DNA from: Isoptericola croceus
GTDB lineage: Bacteria > Actinomycetota > Actinomycetes > Actinomycetales > Cellulomonadaceae
Reading direction: 5' to 3'
DNA: 64,000 nucleotides
NCBI RefSeq assembly: GCF_029382255.1
Contig: NZ_JARLLG010000010.1
Span: 62,001 to 126,000 of the forward strand
Positions within the stretch are counted from its first letter, which is position 1; every line of letters begins with the position of its first letter. The notes under the pieces are model-generated. The model saw nothing but the letters and a program-made list of their open reading frames with translations, did not search any database and was not told where the DNA came from. Below are positions 1-8,540 of the stretch, piece by piece. The position numbers were made by a program, and so were the translations under genes.

Positions 1-86
1 ACCCGGTCGTGGCCGAGTAGGCTCTGGCCAGGTGGCCTCGTGCCGCCTGCGTCCATCCGTCGAGCACCTGGATCGGAAGGTTCCCC

Positions 87-890
87 GTGCGCATCGCCGT
101 TCTCGTCAAGTACGTGCCGGACATCAACGCCGAGCGGCGGTTCGCCGACTGTCGTGTGGTGCGCGACCCGGCGGAGGGCACGCTCAACGAGCTCGACGAG
201 AACGCGCTCGAGGCCGCGCTGCGGATCGTCGAGGCGCTCCCCGAGGCCGAGCGTGAGGCCAGCGAGGTCGTGGCCCTCACCGTGGCACCGCCGGAGGGGG
301 ACCTCGCGCTGCGCAAGTCCTTCCAGATGGGCGTGGACCGCGGAATCCGCGTCTCCGACGACGCCCTGGCCGGCTCGGACTACTTCGGCACGACAGCGGC
401 ACTGGCGGCCGCGGTGCGTCGCCTGGAGGCCGAGGGGCCGGTCGACCTGGTCGTCACCGGCATGGCCGCGCTGGACGGGCTCGGCTCCGTGGTCCCGGCG
501 CTGGTCGCAGCCGAGCTGGACCGGCCGGCGCTGACCTTCGCGAAGAAGGTTGCCGTCGAGGCGGGAACGCTCGAGATCGTGCGCGAGACCGACGAGGCGA
601 CCGAGACCCTGACGGCGCCCCTGCCTGCCGTGCTGTCCGTCGCGGACACCGCGAACACCCCGCGGTTCCCGAACTTCAAGCTCATCATGGCCGCGCGGAC
701 CAAGCAGATCGAGGCGTGGTCCGCCGCCGACCTGGACCTCGACCTCGCCGCGGTAGGTGCCGCCGGCGCCCGCACGGAGACCACGCAGGCCTCCCCGCGC
801 CCCGAGAAGCCCGAGGTCGAGCTCGTCCAGGACAAGGGCTCCGGCGGTCAGGCCCTGGCCGAGTACCTCATCCGCAACGACCTGGTCTGA
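87..890 (+). CDS. etfB: Electron transfer flavoprotein subunit beta
   Basis: Beta subunit of the soluble FAD/AMP heterodimer that collects electrons from acyl-CoA and other flavoprotein dehydrogenases. The 267-residue product has the normal family length. It opens with the Rossmann-type strand MRIAVLVKYVPD. The family region (GMAALDGLGSVVPALVAAEL) lies near residue 130, and the C-terminal segment (NTPRFPNFKLIMAARTKQ) near 195 is typical of EtfB. The start is a GTG preceded by GGAAGG at 75-80, six bases away. etfA follows after 13 bases, so the two are cotranscribed. In actinobacteria this pair (FixA/FixB) usually lies near cysteine desulfurase and mnmA, which here are 46 kb away. Confidence 0.95.
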   Translation: MRIAVLVKYVPDINAERRFADCRVVRDPAEGTLNELDENALEAALRIVEALPEAEREASEVVALTVAPPEGDLALRKSFQMGVDRGIRVSDDALAGSDYFGTTAALAAAVRRLEAEGPVDLVVTGMAALDGLGSVVPALVAAELDRPALTFAKKVAVEAGTLEIVRETDEATETLTAPLPAVLSVADTANTPRFPNFKLIMAARTKQIEAWSAADLDLDLAAVGAAGARTETTQASPRPEKPEVELVQDKGSGGQALAEYLIRNDLV

Positions 891-903
891 GAGGCGCCGA
901 ACC

Positions 904-1890
904 ATGGCTGAAGCCACCCGCAACCGCACCGTGCTGGTCCTGCTCGACCCTGCCACCGAGGTCCGCTCCAGCGTCCTGGAGCTGCTCACCATCGCTCGCT
1001 CGCTGGGGCGCGTCGAGGCGGTCACCCTCGAGGCGCCGACCGTCGAGGCGCTCGCCCAGCTCAGCGCCTTCGGCGTGGAGACCGTCCACCAGGCCGAGCT
1101 CGCGCCGGCGACCCAGGGCGATGCCCGCCACCTGGCTCCCGTCGTCGCGGCGACCCTCGCCGCCGCCGTGCGGCTCACGGACGCCGACGTCGTCCTGGCG
1201 CCGTCGTCGTTCGCCGCCAAGGAGGCCGCCGCACTGGCCGCCCGTGAGCTCGGGGCGGGTGTCGTCATCGACGCCGCGAGCGTCACGGAGGACGGCGACG
1301 GCCGGGTCGTGGCCGGTAAGCGCGTGTTCGCCGGGTCGTGGGACACCACGAGCACGGTGCGTACCGAGGTGGCCGTGCTCACCGTCCGGGCGAACGCCGT
1401 CGTGCCGCAGCCCGCGGACGCCGCCGTCGCCACGGAGGTCGAGGGCTTCGCGGTCGCCGTCGATGGCGTGGTCCCGACCGTCGTGGAGCGCACTCCCACG
1501 GTGCGGGACTCCGACCGCCCCACCCTGGAGGAGGCGGCCGTCGTCGTCGCCGGCGGCCGTGGCACCGGGGGCGACTTCGGTCCGGTCAACGAGCTCGCCG
1601 ACGCGCTCGGCGCGGCGGTCGGCGCCTCCCGGGACGCCGTGTTCGAGGGCTGGTTCGACCGGTACGTCGGGCAGACCGGCGTGACCGTCGCGCCCCGCCT
1701 GTACATCGGCGCGGGGATCTCCGGTGCCCCGCACCACCGGGGCGGCATGCAGGCCTCCCAGGTGGTCGTCGCCGTCAACAACGACCCCGAGGCGCCGATC
1801 TTCGAGATCTGCGACTTCGCCGTCGTCGGTGACCTGACCGAGGTGCTCCCGCAGGCCGCCGCGATCATCCGGGCGCACAAGGACCAGTAG
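904..1890 (+). CDS. etfA: Electron transfer flavoprotein subunit alpha
   Basis: Alpha subunit, which carries the FAD. The 328-residue protein has an N-terminal nucleotide-binding-like half and a C-terminal FAD domain (about residues 200-328). The FAD domain contains the family signature (LYIGAGISGAPHHRGGMQAS followed by NNDPEAPIFE and VGDL). The ATG at 904 is chosen because upstream in-frame codons lie inside etfB in another frame. The stop TAG at 1888-1890 shares its last base with the GTG start of the next gene, so translation is coupled to the sulfur-carrier activating enzyme. Confidence 0.95.
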   Translation: MAEATRNRTVLVLLDPATEVRSSVLELLTIARSLGRVEAVTLEAPTVEALAQLSAFGVETVHQAELAPATQGDARHLAPVVAATLAAAVRLTDADVVLAPSSFAAKEAAALAARELGAGVVIDAASVTEDGDGRVVAGKRVFAGSWDTTSTVRTEVAVLTVRANAVVPQPADAAVATEVEGFAVAVDGVVPTVVERTPTVRDSDRPTLEEAAVVVAGGRGTGGDFGPVNELADALGAAVGASRDAVFEGWFDRYVGQTGVTVAPRLYIGAGISGAPHHRGGMQASQVVVAVNNDPEAPIFEICDFAVVGDLTEVLPQAAAIIRAHKDQ

Positions 1891-2960
1891 TGCCGCTCGA
1901 CCCGGTGGTGCCCGTCACGTCGTCCGGCGCGCTGCCGGCCGAGGAGCGGCGGCGCGCCGCGCGGCACCTCCTGCTCGACGGGTTCGGGCCGGACGCGCAG
2001 CGGCGGCTCGCCGGTGCGCGGGTGGTCGTCATCGGTGCCGGAGGGCTCGGCTCGCCGGTGCTGCAGTACCTGGCGGCGGCCGGCGTCGGCACGCTGGGCG
2101 TCGTCGACGACGACGTCGTGGAGCCGTCGAACCTGCAGCGGCAGGTGCTGCACGGGGCTGACGGGATCGGGTCGCCCAAGACGTCGTCCGCGGCGGACGC
2201 CCTGCGGCGCCTCGCTCCCGCGGTGCACGTGGTCGAGCACCGCGAGCGCCTCGACGGCTCGAACGCGCGCGAGATCCTGGCCGGCTACGACGTCGTCGTG
2301 GACGGCTGCGACACGTTCACGACCCGCTACGCGGTGTCCGACGCCGCCACGGCGCTGGGCCTGCCGGTCGTGTGGGGGACCGTGCTCGGCTGGGACGGCC
2401 AGGTCGCCGTGTGGTGGTCCGCCGCACCGGACGGCCGGGCCATCACCTACCCGGACGTCTTCGGCCCGCAGCCGTCGGTCGAGGGTGAGTCGTGCGCCAC
2501 GGTCGGTGTGCTGTCGCCCGCGTGCGGCGTCGTCGGCGCCACGATGGCCGTCGAGGCCGTCAAGCTCCTCACCGGGACCGGTGAGGTGGCGCTGGGGCGG
2601 CTGCTGTCGTATGACGCGCGGACGTCGAGGTGGGACGAGGTGTTGTTGGCTCCCGCCGTCGAGGCGTCGGGGGTCGAGGCGGTGCTCCGGTCCGGCGGCT
2701 CTGGTGCTGTCGGCAGCGCGGGAGCAGACGGGGAGCTGGTGGTGGACGTGTCGCTCGCGCCGGGGGGCGGGCAAGAGGGCGCGGTGTGGGTGCGGCTGGA
2801 GGACCTGGCGGCGGGGGAGTACCCCGACGTGCTCGCGTCGCACCCGAAGGACGCGCCCGTCGTCGTCGTGTGCCCGTACGGCTTGCGGTCGCGTGGGGCT
2901 GCCGCGCTGCTCGCGGACGACGGCTGGACGGCCGTCTCGCCACGGTCGCTTCGTCCCTGA
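1890..2960 (+). CDS. moeZ: MoeB/ThiF-type adenylyltransferase with C-terminal rhodanese domain
   Basis: Activates the C-terminal glycine of a small sulfur-carrier protein (MoaD, possibly ThiS or CysO) by adenylation and then thiocarboxylation. The 356 residues comprise an E1-like ATP-binding domain with GAGGLGSPVLQYLAAAGVG near residue 50 and SNLQRQVLH near 80. A short rhodanese domain (about residues 275-356) has the catalytic loop CPYGLRS. The paired CxxC zinc ligands of E. coli MoeB are not visible, as I recall for other actinobacterial MoeZ proteins. It overlaps etfA by one base. It converges on moaD, its probable substrate, with only six bases between the two stops. Exclusive use in molybdopterin synthesis is an inference. 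Confidence 0.88.
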   Translation: MPLDPVVPVTSSGALPAEERRRAARHLLLDGFGPDAQRRLAGARVVVIGAGGLGSPVLQYLAAAGVGTLGVVDDDVVEPSNLQRQVLHGADGIGSPKTSSAADALRRLAPAVHVVEHRERLDGSNAREILAGYDVVVDGCDTFTTRYAVSDAATALGLPVVWGTVLGWDGQVAVWWSAAPDGRAITYPDVFGPQPSVEGESCATVGVLSPACGVVGATMAVEAVKLLTGTGEVALGRLLSYDARTSRWDEVLLAPAVEASGVEAVLRSGGSGAVGSAGADGELVVDVSLAPGGGQEGAVWVRLEDLAAGEYPDVLASHPKDAPVVVVCPYGLRSRGAAALLADDGWTAVSPRSLRP

Positions 2961-2966
2961 CAGAGG

Positions 2967-3209
2967 TCAGCCGCCGGCGAAGGGCGGCAGCAGGTCGAGC
3001 CGGGACCCGTCCGGCACGACGTCGCCCGGCGCGGCCCGGCGGCCGTTCAGCAGCACCGAGCAGCGCGCCAGCACCGGCCCGGCGTCGGGCGCGCCGCTGG
3101 TGAGGTGCGCGACGACGTCCCCGACGGTGGCGCCGTCGTCGAGCGTCAGGGCGTCCTCGGAGCGTCCCAGCGCAGCCCGTGCCGCCGCGAAGTAGCGCAG
3201 CTCCACCAT
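2967..3209 (-). CDS. moaD: Molybdopterin synthase sulfur-carrier subunit MoaD
   Basis: Small subunit of molybdopterin synthase. Its C-terminal thiocarboxylate supplies the dithiolene sulfurs. The 80-residue protein has a ubiquitin-like fold length and ends in the obligatory Gly-Gly (LLPPFAGG). It is the last gene of a minus-strand operon and begins four bases after the moaA stop. Its partner MoaE is encoded far away at 44795-45832 as part of a fusion, and its activating enzyme is the convergent neighbour. Confidence 0.93.
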   Translation of the reverse strand: MVELRYFAAARAALGRSEDALTLDDGATVGDVVAHLTSGAPDAGPVLARCSVLLNGRRAAPGDVVPDGSRLDLLPPFAGG

Positions 3210-3212
3210 GTC

Positions 3213-4295
3213 CTAGCCTCCGATCGCGCTCATGGTCCGTGCGGGCTGGGTGAACGACGGGTCGTTCATCCCGTGCCCGGCGCCCTTGCCCCACATGGCG
3301 GTGCGCCACAGGTCGGCCAGCTCCGTGTCGGAGGCGCCTGCCCGCAAGGGGCCGAGCAGGTCGGACTCGGTGTGCGCGAACAGGCAGTCGCGCACACCGC
3401 CCTCGGCGGTGAGCCGGGTGCGCCGGCAGTCGGCGCAGAACGGCTCGGTGACCGATGCGATGATGCCCACCCGTCCGAGACGCTCGCCCGAGGTGAGCGA
3501 GCGCACCGCGAACCGTTCGGCGGGGGCGCCGTCGCGGGGCTCGTCGTCGGGAGCGAGTGCGAAGCGCCGACTCAGCAGCTCGCGCACCTCGGCCGCGGTG
3601 ACCATCGCCGAGCGGTCCCACGAGTGGTCCGCGTCCAGCGGCATCTGCTCGATGAAGCGCAGCTCGAACCCGCGCTCGAGGGACCAGGACAGCAGGTCGG
3701 CGGCGTGGTCGAGATTGACCCCGCGCACCAGCACGGCGTTGATCTTGACCAGGTCGAACACGCGGGCTGCCGCGGCGATGCCGGCGAGCGTCCGCTCCAG
3801 GAAGGGGCGCCGGGCGAGCGTCGCAAACGTGTCCGGGTCGAGGGTGTCCAGCGAGACGTTCACGCGGTCCAGCCCTGCCTCACGCAGCGCGTCGGCCCGC
3901 GAGTCGAGCCCGACGGCGTTGGTGGTGAGGCTGATCTCGGGCCGGTGCTCCAGGGCGGCCACGTCGCGGACGACGTCGACCAGGTCGCCGCGCAGCAGCG
4001 GTTCACCGCCGGTGAACCGCACCTGCCGCACCCCGAGCTCGCGCGTCGCGACCCCGACGAGGCGCGCGATCTCCGTGCGCGTCATCACGGCGTCGCGCGG
4101 CAGGGCGGGCAGACCCTCGGCCGGCATGCAGTAGGTGCAGCGCAGGTTGCAGCGGTCGGTCAGCGAGACGCGCAGGTCCGTGGCCACGCGCCCGTACCGG
4201 TCCACCAGCCCGGCCGTGGCGGGCCGGTCCGTGGGCAGGCGGGCTCCCTGCCAAGAGGTGGGGATCACGGGGATCCCGAGGTCGACGGGCGTCAC
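3213..4295 (-). CDS. moaA: GTP 3',8-cyclase MoaA (radical SAM)
   Basis: First committed step of molybdenum cofactor synthesis: rearranges GTP to 3',8-cyclo-GTP, which MoaC converts to cyclic pyranopterin monophosphate. 360 residues. The N-terminal radical-SAM cluster motif is CNLRCTYC. A second C-terminal [4Fe-4S] site is marked by CADCRRTRLTAEG and a later Cys (VRDCLF). The chain ends in the double glycine (SAIGG) needed for activity. The GTG start at 4295 lies eight bases beyond the stop of the upstream DUF6457 gene. Confidence 0.95.
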   Translation of the reverse strand: MTPVDLGIPVIPTSWQGARLPTDRPATAGLVDRYGRVATDLRVSLTDRCNLRCTYCMPAEGLPALPRDAVMTRTEIARLVGVATRELGVRQVRFTGGEPLLRGDLVDVVRDVAALEHRPEISLTTNAVGLDSRADALREAGLDRVNVSLDTLDPDTFATLARRPFLERTLAGIAAAARVFDLVKINAVLVRGVNLDHAADLLSWSLERGFELRFIEQMPLDADHSWDRSAMVTAAEVRELLSRRFALAPDDEPRDGAPAERFAVRSLTSGERLGRVGIIASVTEPFCADCRRTRLTAEGGVRDCLFAHTESDLLGPLRAGASDTELADLWRTAMWGKGAGHGMNDPSFTQPARTMSAIGG

Positions 4296-4303
4296 GGGGC
4301 TCC

Positions 4304-4576
4304 TCAGGTCGGGTCGGGCTGCCAGCCCAGGGCGAGGCGAGAGGCACGTTCGGCGATGGCCTCGTCGGGGGTGGGCCGGCCGGAGGCTGCCGCGAGACCT
4401 CGGGCGTAGCCGACGAGGTAGGTGGTGACGGGCGCCGCGGGCCGGGCGACGTGGTGCGCGGCGTCGCGGGCGAGGTCGAGGACCTCGGTGACGTCGATGC
4501 TACCGGAGGGCAGCTCGAGCTCGGCCTCCACGGCGGCGACCCAACGGGCGAGCACGGTCGGGGTGTCCTGGGTCAT
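4304..4576 (-). CDS. DUF6457 small protein in the Moco operon
   Basis: A 90-residue soluble, helical protein of a family (DUF6457) that I recognise as commonly sitting beside or fused to MobA in actinobacteria. Visible sequence includes VLDLARDAAHHVARPAAPVT and a C-terminal ERASRLALGW. It has no cysteines or nucleotide-binding motif. Its start overlaps the mobA stop (4573) by four bases and it precedes moaA, so it is translationally coupled within the operon. A helper role in guanylylation or cofactor handling is suggested only by position. Confidence 0.8.
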   Translation of the reverse strand: MTQDTPTVLARWVAAVEAELELPSGSIDVTEVLDLARDAAHHVARPAAPVTTYLVGYARGLAAASGRPTPDEAIAERASRLALGWQPDPT

Positions 4577-5181
4577 CGTGTTCCCTCCTCGGCGTCGCTC
4601 GCCGCGTGCCGCGCGGTGAGCCTGTCCACATCCTCCCAGGTGTCGACGTCGTCGCTCAGACCTGTCTCGTCCGTCACCGCGGCGAGGCGCAGCGGAGCCA
4701 CGAGCCGGCGGACGGGCGCGCCGTGGGGTTCGACCTCACTCAGGGCACGGGACAGGGCCGTTCGCCGGTAGATCCCGACGAGCCACTGGGCGCGGCCCGC
4801 GCGGACCAGGTGGGCGCCGTCGACGTCGGGCGTCCTCGCGACGGCGGCACGCAGCGGGGGCAGCGCTGCACCCGCACCCGGCACGTCGACGGCGAGCAGC
4901 AGCACCCACGGCGGTGCCCCGGGCCGGTCGAGGGCACGCAGACCGGCGTCGATCCCGGCGACGGGACCCCCGAAGGGCGGGTCCTCGCGCGTGACGACGA
5001 GCGGCCGACCACCTCTGCGGGGAGCGACGTCGGGTCCGACGACGGCGGTCAGCTCGGCTCCGGCGCTCGCGGCCAGGGCGTGGTCGAGCAGCGTGGCCTG
5101 CCCGATGACGATGCCCGGCTTGGGGGTGCCGCCGAGCCGTGCGGCGCGGCCCCCGGCGAGCACGACGGCGTCGTACCTCAT
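4573..5181 (-). CDS. mobA: Molybdenum cofactor guanylyltransferase MobA
   Basis: Transfers GMP to molybdopterin, giving the guanine dinucleotide form used by DMSO-reductase-family enzymes such as the nitrate reductases in this window. 202 residues. The N-terminal nucleotidyltransferase signature LAGGRAARLGGTPKP begins at residue 7, a later VTREDPPFGGPVAGI matches the family, and DVP around residue 105 fits the metal-binding site. The ATG at 5181 overlaps the moeA stop by four bases. An in-frame extension further upstream is a shadow of moeA. Confidence 0.9.
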   Translation of the reverse strand: MRYDAVVLAGGRAARLGGTPKPGIVIGQATLLDHALAASAGAELTAVVGPDVAPRRGGRPLVVTREDPPFGGPVAGIDAGLRALDRPGAPPWVLLLAVDVPGAGAALPPLRAAVARTPDVDGAHLVRAGRAQWLVGIYRRTALSRALSEVEPHGAPVRRLVAPLRLAAVTDETGLSDDVDTWEDVDRLTARHAASDAEEGTR

Positions 5182-6479
5182 GACCGGTCCTCGCCGAGGG
5201 GGTGCACCGTGACCTCGTCGCCGGGCGAGACCTGCGCGACGTCGGCGGGGACGACCGCCAGCGCGTCGGCGGCGGGGAGGCCGGAGAGGTGGTGACCGTC
5301 GGACGCGGCCGGGGTGACGCCGTCGGGCCCGATGACGACGGGCAGCACCTGCTCCGCCCCCGGCGGGCTGGGCCAGCCGACCGCGGCCCGCGCCGTGCGG
5401 ACCGTCGGTGCGCCGCGGTGCCCGGCGAGCCGCCGCAGGGCGGGCCGGGCGAACAGCGTGAACGACACGAGGGCGCTGACGGGGTTGCCCGGCACGGCGA
5501 TCCACGGCACGCCGCGCCAGCTCGCCAGGGCCTGGGGGCGGCCGGGCCGCACGGCGACCGCCGCGATCTCGACGTCCGTGGGCGATCCGGTCGCGAGCAC
5601 CTCGCGCACGACGTCGCTGGCCCCGGCAGAGACGCCCCCGGAGGTCACCACCAGGTCGACGCCGGGTGCCACGTGGTCCAGGGTGGCGGTCAGTGCGGCG
5701 GCGTCGTCCGGCACGGCCCCGACGCGGACGACGTCGGCACCCGCCTCGCGGGCGAGAGCGGCCAGCATCAGGGAGTTCGAGTCGGGGATCGTGCCGGGGG
5801 CGGTGGAACCGGGGGCGGCGAGCTCCGAGCCGGTGGAGACGACGGCGACGCGGGGGCGGCGGTGCACCGCCAGCGTGGTGAGTCCGGCGGCCGCCGCGAC
5901 GGCGACCAGGCCGGCAGTGACCACCCCGCCGGTGGAGGCGAGCCGGTCGCCGGTGGCGACGTCCGTCCCGGCGCGGCGCACGTGATCACGAGGCTGCCGG
6001 GCGAGCGTGACCGTGCGTTCCGTCGTCGGGCGGCCTGCGACGAACCGGCCGGTCGAGGTCCGCTCGACGGGCACCACGGCGTCGAACCCTGCCGGCAGCG
6101 GTGCCCCGGTCATGATCCGCACCACCCCGGGAGGTTGTGGGCGCGATTCTTGGCCCGATTCGTCCCGCGAACCGGGACGAATCGGGCCAAGAATCGCGCC
6201 CACAACATCGGAGGTGGGGCCGGGGCGGATGTCGGCCAGTACCGGCAGCGTGACCTCCGTGCCGTCTTCGGGGAGCTCTGACCGGCGTACCGCGTAGCCG
6301 TCCATCGCGGAGTTGTCGAAGGCCGGCACCGGTGCGGTCGCCGCCACGTCGCGCGCGAGGACCAGCCCGAGCGCGTCGACCGCCTCGACGAGCGGGACGT
6401 CGACCACCTCGAGCGGGCGCACGCGGGCGAGCGTCGCCGTGAGGTGCTCCGCGATCGTTCGCGGCGTCGGACCGGTCAT
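5178..6479 (-). CDS. moeA: Molybdopterin molybdenumtransferase MoeA, copy 1, with palindromic insertion
   Basis: Inserts molybdate into adenylylated molybdopterin. 433 residues. Family landmarks are DNSAMDGYAVR near residue 55, MTGAPLPAGFDAVVP near 125, STGSELAAPG, TSGGVSAGASD and PGNPVSALVSF. Between residues 92 and 116 it carries about 25 extra residues encoded by a perfect 73-bp palindrome, just before the conserved RIMTGA segment; the reading frame is kept. A TACGGT -10 box six bases before the ATG suggests a leaderless transcript. It heads the operon moeA-mobA-DUF6457-moaA-moaD. A second, uninterrupted moeA lies at 43027-44319. Confidence 0.93.
   Translation of the reverse strand: MTGPTPRTIAEHLTATLARVRPLEVVDVPLVEAVDALGLVLARDVAATAPVPAFDNSAMDGYAVRRSELPEDGTEVTLPVLADIRPGPTSDVVGAILGPIRPGSRDESGQESRPQPPGVVRIMTGAPLPAGFDAVVPVERTSTGRFVAGRPTTERTVTLARQPRDHVRRAGTDVATGDRLASTGGVVTAGLVAVAAAAGLTTLAVHRRPRVAVVSTGSELAAPGSTAPGTIPDSNSLMLAALAREAGADVVRVGAVPDDAAALTATLDHVAPGVDLVVTSGGVSAGASDVVREVLATGSPTDVEIAAVAVRPGRPQALASWRGVPWIAVPGNPVSALVSFTLFARPALRRLAGHRGAPTVRTARAAVGWPSPPGAEQVLPVVIGPDGVTPAASDGHHLSGLPAADALAVVPADVAQVSPGDEVTVHPLGEDRS
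6134..6206. repeat. Perfect 34-bp inverted repeat inside moeA
   Basis: The arms 6134-6167 and 6173-6206 are perfect reverse complements (34 of 34) around the five-base loop CGAAC. The left arm begins GTTGTGGGCGCGATTC. The whole 73-bp element lies in the moeA reading frame without introducing a stop and corresponds to about 25 residues that other MoeA proteins lack. No other copy was noticed in the window. Confidence 0.9.
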
Positions 6480-6485
6480 GCCGCC

Positions 6486-6491
6486 ACCGTA
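6486..6491 (-). promoter_or_regulatory. -10 box of moeA1 (leaderless type)
   Basis: Reads TACGGT on the minus strand and lies six bases before the ATG at 6479. No Shine-Dalgarno sequence fits in that space, so transcription probably begins at or next to the start codon. Several genes in this window show the same arrangement. Confidence 0.45.
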
Positions 6492-6552
6492 GGCCGCGGA
6501 TGTGTCACCCGTGCAGCGGCGACCTCACAACTGCCCGGCACCGACTGAGAGG

Positions 6553-7779
6553 TCACCCCGCCATCGCGCGGGTCCGGCGCCGCACCGGCCCCAGGGTGAA
6601 CAGCAGGGTCAGCAGCGCCGTCGCCGCCAGCAGGCCGAAACCGAGGTCGTAGTCGCCGTCGACGCTGTACACCGCACCCATGATCAGCGGCGGGATGAAC
6701 CCCCCGAGGCCACCGGCCGCACCGACGACACCCGTCACGCCGCCCACCTTGTCCGCGGGCGCCATCTGCGCGACCAGCGCGAACGTCGCCCCCGACGACG
6801 CGCCGAGGCCGGCGGCCATCCCGAGGAACGCGATGGTCGCTCCCGGCATCAGGGCGGGCTGGAGCACGATGACGGCGGCGAACAGCATGACCGCCGCGTA
6901 GCAGACAGCGTTCACCGCGACCCCGCCGAAGCGGTCCGACAGCGTGCCGCCCACCGGACGCATGATCACGGCGAGCACCACGAAGCCCGCCGTGCGGAAC
7001 GACGCGTCCGACGGCTCCAGGTCGTAGGCGTTCTCGAGGAACGTGGGCAGGTACACCGAGAACGCGACGAACCCGCCGAACCCGATGGCGTACAGCCAGG
7101 ACAGCTGCAGCGTCGCGGGGAGCCGCACGATCGCCCAGGTCCGTGCGAGCATCCCCCCGCCGGAGCCCGGGACCCAGGCCGGTGAGTCGCACAGCACGAG
7201 GCGCGCGACGACGGCGAAGACGGCGAGCGCCGCCGAGACGATGACGAACGGGGCGGCGTCCCCCCACGCGTCCCGGATCGGCACGGTGGAGAACGAGGCC
7301 ACCGCGGTGCCGCCCATCCCGGCACCGAAGAGGCCGATCGCCGTCCCGCGGCGCGCCGGCGGGTACCAGCTGTTGACGAACGGCACGCCGATGGCGAACG
7401 TCGTGCCGCCCAGGCCGAGGAAGAACCCACCGACCAGCAGCCAGAGGAGGGTGTCGGCGACGAACCCGATGAAGAGCACCGGCAGGATCGTCAGCGCGGC
7501 AGCCAGCGGGAACATGACCCGCGCCCCGAACCGGTCGGTCAGCGCCCCCATCGGGATCCGGCCCAGCGAGCCGACGATCACGGGGACCGCGACCAGCACC
7601 GACACCTCGAAGTCCGTCAGGGCGTACAGCTCGCCGTAGCTGTTGCCGAGCGGGCTCAGCAGGGCCCAGGCCCAGAAGCAGATCGCGAAACCGACCGTGG
7701 CCAGGGTGAGCTGCAGCGTGGAGCCGGGAGGGTCGACGCCTGCCGTGCCGGGCCGGGTGGATCGCGCCTCGGACGTCAT
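6553..7779 (-). CDS. narK: Nitrate/nitrite transporter, MFS (NarK family), last gene of the nar operon
   Basis: Membrane carrier for nitrate uptake and/or nitrite export. 408 residues with about 12 hydrophobic segments. The family motifs are recognisable: GLGGTTFAIGVPFVNSWYPP near residue 125 and GLGASSGATFALVAQMAP in the second half, both corresponding to NarK nitrate-signature regions. The start at 7779 overlaps the narI stop (ATGA), so it is the fifth gene of narGHJI-narK. It lacks the long hydrophilic N-terminus of the other transporter (15211-16620), so the two probably differ in direction or coupling. Confidence 0.9.
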   Translation of the reverse strand: MTSEARSTRPGTAGVDPPGSTLQLTLATVGFAICFWAWALLSPLGNSYGELYALTDFEVSVLVAVPVIVGSLGRIPMGALTDRFGARVMFPLAAALTILPVLFIGFVADTLLWLLVGGFFLGLGGTTFAIGVPFVNSWYPPARRGTAIGLFGAGMGGTAVASFSTVPIRDAWGDAAPFVIVSAALAVFAVVARLVLCDSPAWVPGSGGGMLARTWAIVRLPATLQLSWLYAIGFGGFVAFSVYLPTFLENAYDLEPSDASFRTAGFVVLAVIMRPVGGTLSDRFGGVAVNAVCYAAVMLFAAVIVLQPALMPGATIAFLGMAAGLGASSGATFALVAQMAPADKVGGVTGVVGAAGGLGGFIPPLIMGAVYSVDGDYDLGFGLLAATALLTLLFTLGPVRRRTRAMAG

Positions 7780-8540
7780 CGCTTCTCCCGTCGTCCGGTG
7801 CTCGGTTCCCATCCCCGCCGCGGGGTGCGCGAGCCACCGCCCGTGGCGGCGTCGCGCGACCGGTAGACGATGTAGGGCCGCAGGGGATACGTCACGGGCG
7901 CGGAGAACGCGTGGACGAGTCGCGTGAACGGCCACACCGCGAACAGCAGCAGGGCGAGCGTGACGTGCACGGCGAAGGCCAGCGGCACGCCGAGCATCAG
8001 GCCCGGTTCCGGCTGCAGCAGGAACAGCGAGCGGAACCAGGGCGAGATGGTCTGGCGGTAGTCGTAGCCGTAGCCGCCCGCCAGGATCTGGATGTGCACG
8101 GTGGCCCAGGTCCCCGAGAGGATCGAGGCGGCCAGCATCACGTACATCAGCTTGTCCGTGCGTGTCGTCGCCAGGAAGACGGGACCCGTGGTCCGGCGGC
8201 GGTAGATCAGGATCACCAGCCCGCTGACGAGCATCACCGCGCCGAGCGTGCCGAGCCACGTCGCCAGGAAGTGGTAGGCCGCTTCGGAGACTCCCGCGGA
8301 GTCCGTCCACGACTTCGGGATCGCGAGACCCACGAAGTGCCCGGCGATGACCGCCAGCAGACCGAAGTGGAACAGCGGACTGCCCAGGCGAAGCAGCCGC
8401 TTCTCGTACAGCTCGCTGGATCGCGTGGTCCAGCCGAACTTGTCGTACCGGTACCGCCACAGGGTGCCGACCACGAAGATCGCGAGGCACGCGTACGGCA
8501 CCACGACCCACAGCACGATCTGTGTGGTGCTCACGTCCAC
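7776..8540 (-). CDS. narI: Respiratory nitrate reductase gamma subunit (cytochrome b)
   Basis: Membrane dihaem cytochrome b that oxidises menaquinol and passes electrons to NarH. 254 residues with five hydrophobic segments. Candidate haem-ligand histidines are in FHFGLLAVIAGHFVGL (helix 2) and in the later ILAGG and AVHVTLALLLF regions. The GTG at 8540 is preferred because GGAGGGA lies about ten bases upstream; another GTG at 8534 is too far from it. The gene overlaps the 3' end of narJ by ten bases and narK by four. Confidence 0.93.
   Translation of the reverse strand: MDVSTTQIVLWVVVPYACLAIFVVGTLWRYRYDKFGWTTRSSELYEKRLLRLGSPLFHFGLLAVIAGHFVGLAIPKSWTDSAGVSEAAYHFLATWLGTLGAVMLVSGLVILIYRRRTTGPVFLATTRTDKLMYVMLAASILSGTWATVHIQILAGGYGYDYRQTISPWFRSLFLLQPEPGLMLGVPLAFAVHVTLALLLFAVWPFTRLVHAFSAPVTYPLRPYIVYRSRDAATGGGSRTPRRGWEPSTGRREKR

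Noticed and set aside
1-86. A gene upstream of etfB
   Set aside because: The 86 bases show only TAGGCT at 18-23, a possible -10, and a ribosome site for etfB; no frame with family sequence.
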